A stretch of DNA of 64,000 nucleotides from Ectobius pallidus (Eukaryota; Arthropoda; Insecta; Blattodea; Ectobiidae), in NCBI GenBank assembly GCA_964059195.1, contig CAXKWD010000007.1:558001-622000 (forward strand), written 5' to 3'. The position numbers were made by a program, and so were the translations under genes. Below the pieces are notes generated by a model, which searched no databases, was not told where the DNA came from, and saw only the letters and a list, made by a program, of their open reading frames with translations. Below, piece by piece: positions 57,765-64,000 of this stretch (positions are counted from its first letter, which is position 1; every line of letters begins with the position of its first letter).

Positions 57765-57895
57765 ACAAACCCGGCGTTTGCCTTTGCGAACGACGGAACC
57801 ATGAAAAACCCAAGTCGATTTGGGCGGCCACGAGGTTTGATTTGAACTCAGGACCTCTTCCCTGTTTGCCTATACCACCTCGATGTAATTGGTTT
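57765..57895 (-). repeat. tRNA-SINE (family S3) fragment
   Basis: On the minus strand the B-box-like GAGTTCAAATCAAACCTC is preceded by an A-box-like GGTGGTATAGGCAAAC. It is shared with 7325-7440. No TSD was recognised. Confidence 0.6.
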
Positions 57896-58019
57896 TGGTG
57901 TGTTCATTGCGACTGAGCTAAACTGATTGCATTTCACAACAATAAGTACATTAGGCCTATAGTTTTCTTGTTACTAGGGGCAACAAAATGTCATTCATAT
58001 TTTAATTGACATGTATGTT

Positions 58020-58640
58020 CTGAAATTCGCATTTAACTTGTCCTTATTTCGTTTTTATCTTGATATCTATTATATGTACAAAGAAATGTGTTTAAAAAAA
58101 ATGTTCATTTTAAATTTTTCTACAACTTTACTGTAGTAGGTTTTCATGTATCGCCTACTGTAATGGATATAATCTAGAAAAATTGAAAATGGATACGAGC
58201 AAAGTATCCCTTAAGTCATTTTTGCAGAAATACGGATATAGCCATTTCATTAGTCATAGATAAGAGTTTCCAATTTTAAATTGTTATTAAAATCGTTAGA
58301 GCCATTTTTTCACAAATCAAATTAAAAAAAAAAAGTTTTCATGAAAAGTCCCCTTAATATTTCAGTTATAAAACTAAATTTCTGGGCGGTTCGACAAAAT
58401 TTCGAAAAAGTGCTTAATTCAAAAAATGAAGTAAATAGGCCTACAATGAACCGTTTACCCGCTGTGCTTGTCCACAGACGGACGGCCAGACGGACAGACA
58501 GACGGACAGACGTCATTCCAAAAATACTTTTTTCGGTTTCTAGGCTTTATGAAACATGCTCTCCTGGTGTTATCTCGACTTCGATTTTTTGTCACGATCA
58601 CAATACTTTCTCTATACTACGTATATGCGAGAAAGTAAAA
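58020..58640 (+). repeat. dispersed repeat (copy 2), partner 12770-13235
   Basis: Shares the ordered blocks listed for copy 1 and adds an internal ~110-bp segment (58165-58275) absent there. The GACGGACAGAC tract near 58480-58515 is a short microsatellite. Confidence 0.7.
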
Positions 58641-59107
58641 TATCTATAGTGTTAGTGAAGTGTTAGTGTATCTCTTTGTTAAGTTGCATGTCGCATTTCG
58701 CTACATATGCGTATTTGTAAACAAACAATACTTTAGTCTAATATTAACAGTCATGTTCTCTTCTGTATATTTATATTCCTGGGAAGAACCCGATGTTGTG
58801 GTTCCATAATTATGAAGTAGGGTAGTTGTGTTACATCAGATGCATTTCGATGACTAAGAGCATCACCTTCAAGTCAAACCTAAATGAATTTCATAACTTA
58901 TGATCCATTAGTTAGGTTGTATAAACAAGTGCGGTAAGATTATTTATTACTTTCAAAACTGTCTCCCATCGGAGGTAGCCTCTGTGGACTCACATAAACT
59001 TTTAAATCATAAACGTAAAATGCAAATTTAATCATAGAAAGTATCACAATCATATTACATGATTGGATTCTTTTTAAAAACAATTGTGACTATGTCATGC
59101 CTTAGAC
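58641..59107. other. no gene recognised
   Basis: Spacer ending in CCTTAGAC, the target duplication of the next element. Confidence 0.4.
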
Positions 59108-59498
59108 CAGGGGTCGGCAACCTGCGGCTCGCGAGCCACATCTTTGGATGTGAAGCTGCGGCTCTTTAGTTCCATACGCAAATATTATTTATTTTATATA
59201 AAAAATATTTAAAAATCGTTCTGAATCGATTAACGAGGATTAGGCACCGATTCTATCTCTCAGTCACTTGTACTCGCTTTTCACCGCACCCCTCCCCCGT
59301 GACACGCGTCGTCACTGTCGTCAGTCCGTCGGAAGCTCTCGAATGACGCCGTCGTCGGATGTTCCTATGTAGGTTTTAATTCGCTTTCGACGCAAGACAA
59401 TTTGGCGTCTTCACCAGTGCTTTGGCTGTGACGTATAGTTTGTTGTTTCAAGTAAAAGAGTTAGAAGCGAATTATCTTCTCAAAGTTATGTGTGTACA

Positions 59499-59541
<43 letters not shown>

Positions 59542-61048
59542 ACCTAAGTAAAGGTAGGTAACATAATAAGTATTATATTTTTAAAATACATATTATACAT
59601 ATTTTTTTCCAAATAAGATACCTAACTACTTTTTTGAAGTCAATAAGAATTGTCAAAAAATAAACAAAGTACTACTGTTGGATATTACCGCGAAAGTATT
59701 TTTATATAAATATATAAATAAATTACCTATTTTATTACTTATCTATTTTATAGCTTTTATTATTTAAAAATTAGCGTTAAAATAATAATTATAAATTGTT
59801 ATTTAATAAACCTATTTTCGAACTCTGTGGATCAAAGTAGGTATGTATTTGCAGTTTTAAGTTGTTTAAATTTTTGGCAATTTTCATTGATTTCGGCATA
59901 GCTGGGCATAGCAGCTTTACTCGTAAACTAAGTATATAATATTTGCCTTGAAGACAATAAGATCGATTTAAATAAAATCGTTCCAATAGCAACTGATGGA
60001 GCCAGAAGTATGACAGGAAAAAATTAAGGGGCAACAACGATTCCTCAGAGCAAAATAAACCACGAAATTCTTACGTTTCACTGCATAATACACCAAGAAG
60101 CGCTTTGTGCCCAAACATTTCCGGCCGAAATAGTTGAGGTCATCAATTTGGTAATCAAGATTGTTAACAGAATCTTGTCAAAAGCACTCTACCATCGTCA
60201 GTTTAAAGACTTCTTAAACGAAATGGAGACTCAGTATTCCGACCTCCTTCTTCACAATAAAGTGCGATGGCTTTCCAAAGGTAAGGTGTTGAAACGTTTT
60301 GCTTCGTGCTTGAATGAAATAAATACATTCCTAAATGAAAAATGCATTAATCACCCTGAATTAGAGAACGACAAATGGTTGCAAAAATTTTACTTTATGG
60401 TGGATATCATCATATCACAGCGAAATTAAATGAGCTGAATCTAAAACTGCAAGGAAAGGGAAACCCAGCACTTATATTCGACGCATGGAATAGTCTTCCA
60501 GATTGCTACAGTGAGGTGAAGAAGTTGGCATTTGGAGTGCTGACTATCTTCGGATCGACATATTCGTGCGAGCAAGCGTTCTCTTGCATGAATATAATTA
60601 AAAGTAAAGTAAGAAGCCAACTAACAAATGAAAATTTAAGGTCGTTAAAACAATAAGTTATGAGCCAAATTTATCCAAACTTTCTAAAACCCTGCAAAGC
60701 CATCGCTCCCATTGAATTTGTTTGCTCAATTGTTTGTTATTGAAGTACAAGTTAGTGTTGTAAGTAAATGGTTTAATTGTTTTAATTTTTTACTTAAATA
60801 ATAAGAAATTATCTAATAATGCCATACATATATATATTAGCTAATTTGTTGTGAAAAACACTACTTATATATGAATAAATATATATTTTTTCTTATGAAT
60901 AAATAGATTAGTTTTTTTTTCAAAAAACTTTATTTATGCGAGTACTATTTATTGTTGGCAAGAAAAATTTTTGCGGCTCTTTAAAAACTTTGAAATTTTG
61001 TAAATTGTAATTTTTGGCTCTTCCGACTCAAAAGGTTGCCGACCCCTG
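59108..61048 (+). mobile_element. hAT-Charlie-like element, 1.9 kb, internally deleted
   Basis: Terminal repeats CAGGGGTCGGCAACCT (59108-59123) and the inverse AGGTTGCCGACCCCTG (61033-61048) are perfect. The flanks CCTTAGAC and CCTTTAGAC differ by one inserted T, so an 8-bp TSD has one later indel. An AT-rich interior carries a transposase remnant (separate entry). The TATA/AAT microsatellite at 59499-59540 lies inside. Confidence 0.9.
59925..60715 (+). pseudogene. hAT transposase remnant (GTF2IRD2/ZBED-type), frameshifted
   Basis: Plus-strand blocks in order: IATDGARSMTGKN, with the first catalytic Asp, then a TAA (60026-60028); [49 protein letters not shown]; a frameshift near 60405; [16 protein letters not shown]; an apparent internal deletion; and the C-terminal dimerisation part LAFGVLTIFGSTYSCEQAFS with NIIKSKVRSQLT. 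A last frameshift near 60650 leads to YEPNLSKLSKTLQS, ending at 60715. This is the hAT family related to vertebrate GTF2IRD2 and ZBED proteins. The N-terminal BED zinc finger is missing. It is not functional. Confidence 0.9.
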
Positions 61049-61138
61049 CCTTTAGACTAATAGGAAGGCCATACTTCTTCCTGAAGTTCTTAAAGAAGCT
61101 AGGAATGGCTGCACGTGCTCCAATAAGCAGAGTCACTA

Positions 61139-61610
61139 CTATATTGTATAGATTATACTTCTCTTGGAACTAACGTATCGGTGCCCTAGTTTCATTCGAA
61201 TTGTAGGGTCCAGAATAATAAAATCACTCGAGATTTTGGAGAAAGCTATAATGTCCACTCGTCTGTTGGAGCCATCCTGAGCAGTGCAATGATCTTCTTC
61301 ATGAACTGTCCAACCATTTTCCCTCAGAGTTTCAGCTATTTTTGCCCTGACAATATGATGACGTGTATTACGCAGTAACATACCACGATCACAGGATCCT
61401 AAGACGCGAGCTAAGGTTTCTTTCTCGGAGAACCGGGTACCATATAAGGATCTGCCGGGAATAGCTCTAACCGCACCAACATTTGCATTCATTTTGAGAC
61501 AGGAAATCCATTTTGAGGTTGACAAATCAGCTTTATTTGAAACCCATTTATCCCCTTCTTTTATAACTGATAATAATTCAACACCCTTTCCTCCCCCAGT
61601 TAAATAAAAT
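61139..61610 (-). pseudogene. C-terminal nuclease-like fragment of an R2-type LINE
   Basis: The minus-strand frame, open from about 61610 to 61139, contains KGDKWV-type and WISCLKMNANVGAVRAIPGR blocks, then LGSCDRGMLLRNTRHHIVRA, KIAETLRENGWTVHEEDHC and RRVDIIAF...FIILDPTIR. The HH motif with downstream Glu/Asp residues resembles the restriction-like endonuclease end of site-specific R2-like retrotransposons. The match is by memory of the motif order only. The RT domain is not present upstream (to the right), so this is a fragment; the alternative is another retroelement C-terminus. Confidence 0.5.
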
Positions 61611-64000
61611 GTTATGAACTTTCAAATTTTGTAATTTGAAAACATTAATATAGATATCTTGGAATTAGATTACATCAGAATTAGGCGTAACCGACACTAT
61701 TTTCATAAAATATTTGTTGGTAAAAAAATATATAATGCTAAAAGGGATATTGCTGCTAATGATGTCAATCTATTACTACAATATACTTGGATATTATAAA
61801 TTATTATAACTAAGCCGAGTAGAAAGTCGCAATATTATATTGTTTATAAGAAATACAGTAAAACATTTTGATTTTGAATAGGTTATTATTATACATTTAA
61901 GAAGAAATATTAATTTTCAATCGAATATGGTTAATATGTAAGACAGATTTTCATAACAGCATGGGGATTACTTACCGATTACGGAGACTTTACAGTTAAC
62001 ATGTTTTCATCTGCTGTTGTCTCTTTACTTGTTGAGGTTTGAAAGGTTTATTTTCATTGAGCGTGTTTTGACTTATAATATTGTCTCCATGTTTATAAAT
62101 TTCAAGTTATTCTAAAGTGTTGAGTTTTAGGTACTCGTTCTGTTTCTAAAGAATTTTCTATAAAAGAAGGACTATGTTGACTGTCTAATTGATGTTCCAT
62201 TGTATACAAAATTGTTTTGGGTTCAAGAATGAGAATTGGGTTCTTCTCCTGAAGAAATCTATCTAGGGCTTGTTTGTGTAGAAACTCAGCTACTGTTACA
62301 CAATAGATAGGCCTACTACGTCCTTCAAAGGTAAACTACAAAGGTTGATATTTAAAATCCAGACTCGTTACTGTGACGTGTTCAGAAGTTAAACAGCAAG
62401 CAGAGAAGTCATACTGCACACAGACATGTATAAGTGATGTTTAACGTTGTGAAAAACACATTCATAGAATCACAACCCCCTCAAAAAATAAATTAATGGG
62501 TTTAAGCAAAGAAGTGTACTTTATATTTTCAAAACTAATTAAATGTAATTCCATTTTCATTAGGTGTATAAATATTTATGTTTGTGTCGAATATACACAG
62601 TTTCATTGCGTATCAGTATCATGGGCTAAGGACATGTGGGCATCATATAGGTACTCGCACAACACATTTATTAATGGCTTTGGAGACCGCAATTTCTTCA
62701 ACAAGGAGCTCCTCCTTGTTATGAGGCTGAGTGCACCCCGTTCCTTCGTAACAAACCAAGCCACCAGGAACGCTAAACTCACACATGCATATAGTAGGCT
62801 ATCATTGAAACATGTGCAAACCCTGCAGCACTGTGGCAAGTCGAAGACCTCCCCCCCCCCCCTATCACTGGACCCCTTTAATCACCATTTCACAAAATTC
62901 CCTGATTACCATAAATGTAATATTATTTTACTTTCCCATGTTTGATACTAGCTAGGCAATATAACAGCTCTGTGAGATGACATTAATCATTGCAAGTAGG
63001 TTAGGGTAGACTGGGGTTACTGATTTCAGGTCACAAGCACTGCATAACATAAATAAAAAGTAAATCTGTAAATTCCTATGAAGTAGAAATAGTGGAATAG
63101 AATGTTGTCCATTATAATAAATTAAATTTCGTTTTAACGAATATATTCTACATTATAATTATTAACACATTATAGATCTTCACGGAATTGAATCATGAGA
63201 AGAATGTTTATTTGGCATCTATGTTAATGTAAATATGGTAAGTTTTATGGGTCTTGGAAAATGAAGAATTTCATACAAGATGATTAAACTTTCCAGGGTG
63301 TAAAAATGAAATAACCGACAGCTTCATAGATATTAAAGTTTTAATACTTTCTCTTTAAAACTGGCCAGGCTGTAAAAATATTTCGTAATAAAGTATTGAA
63401 TCAACATCTTATAAAGTTGGTAAAGAATGAGTACAGAGATAGGGCAGCGATGTAAATCTCATAAAATGTTGGATAACATATCCAGCAGAAAATCCTGCAC
63501 AGAATGAAATTCTGAATGACCATACGAAGCTTTCATTACGAGAAGAAAGAAAATCAGCGCTCCGTTTGTTTTCTAGGACAACAGCAAGTAGGTTTAAGTA
63601 GCCATCACTAATGCAGGGCTTTTTCCTAATACAGAAGGAATGTTTTTCAGATGCAATGTGCTGGATCGTTGGTTAGAAAATGCACATAGGCAGCATAACT
63701 GAGTTCCGCTTATCCGCAGGATAATCTTTGTGAGAGAAAACCAGGGTTAGTAACCTGTGACCGTCTGTCATGGCTGTCAGGATGAAATCCGGGTCAGGTC
63801 GGATTACATTTGTTACAACAGGATTTCTGGCTTGTAGCCTTCCCCAGCAAATTCATTCCCGTCCGTCCTCAGTGAATTATATAAAGTGGAACATTACTAT
63901 TAGTGACTTCCCGATCATAATGGATGAAGTAGGGTTCAGTTTTAAAAGGTAAACAACAGAAGCTCACAGGAAAAATGCCCTCTATGTAATCACTGAGTTC
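61611..64000. other. 2.4 kb without recognisable genes
   Basis: AT-rich. A plus frame at 62496-62945 and minus frame 62839-62603 have no recognisable domains. A poly-C run is at 62851-62863. Nothing else was seen up to the window end. Confidence 0.4.

Noticed and set aside
1..64000. CRISPR arrays, prokaryotic operons, rRNA genes
   Set aside because: No regular direct-repeat/spacer arrays, no operon-like gene packing and no rRNA signature were seen; the sequence is eukaryotic.

Overview
This window reads as a gene-poor, AT-rich stretch of a large animal genome, and almost everything recognisable in it is mobile DNA. The insect mobilome points to an insect: Helitrons, hAT, Ginger-like and IS630/Tc1-type DNA transposons, several non-LTR retrotransposon lineages, tRNA-derived SINEs and dispersed repeats. 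A cockroach-like (blattodean) source is my guess from the family mix and from the translated 3' end of the commonest LINE; it is an inference, not shown. No prokaryotic genes, CRISPR arrays or operons are present.

Layout, left to right. 0-9 kb: an IS630/Tc1-type transposase pseudogene with one in-frame stop (767-2143, minus), a palindromic MITE (4401-4923), a tRNA-SINE with an 11-bp target duplication (5426-5718), a pair of inverted dispersed repeats and a mariner-like MITE. 9.5 kb: a tRNA-like unit inside a perfect 42-bp inverted repeat. 11 kb: the best candidate for a host gene, a short first coding exon on the minus strand (11187-11043) with an insect-type initiator upstream and a consensus splice donor. 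12-20 kb: dispersed repeats with hairpins, LINE remnants, an 868-bp hAT element with an 8-bp TSD, and a SINE with a 15-bp TSD. 20-25 kb: mostly featureless AT-rich DNA. 25-27 kb: one LINE abutting an older LINE on the opposite strand. 28.7-31 kb: two Helitrons with clean A|T insertion sites. 32.3-37.2 kb: a 4.9-kb Ginger-like transposon bounded by TIRs and a TATA duplication; its integrase core has been lost and replaced by 2.7 kb containing an RNase H LINE. 38.8-43.7 kb: a CR1-like LINE with an esterase-type ORF1 and EN-RT ORF2, itself interrupted by another LINE. 44-53 kb: low-complexity DNA, relics, another Helitron, a probable Helitron of 1.6 kb and a MITE. 53.8-55.1 kb: a LINE fragment split by a SINE with a 13-bp TSD. 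56-61.6 kb: two more hAT elements (one with transposase remains) and an R2-like nuclease fragment. 61.6-64 kb: nothing recognised.

All transposon proteins here are broken by stops, frameshifts, truncation or nested insertions, so no autonomous element is intact. The clearest relationships are nesting ones: SINE in LINE, LINE in LINE, LINE inside the Ginger-like element. They give a relative order of insertions. Boundaries supported by target duplications are exact; those of old repeats are approximate, because they were found by eye without a search.
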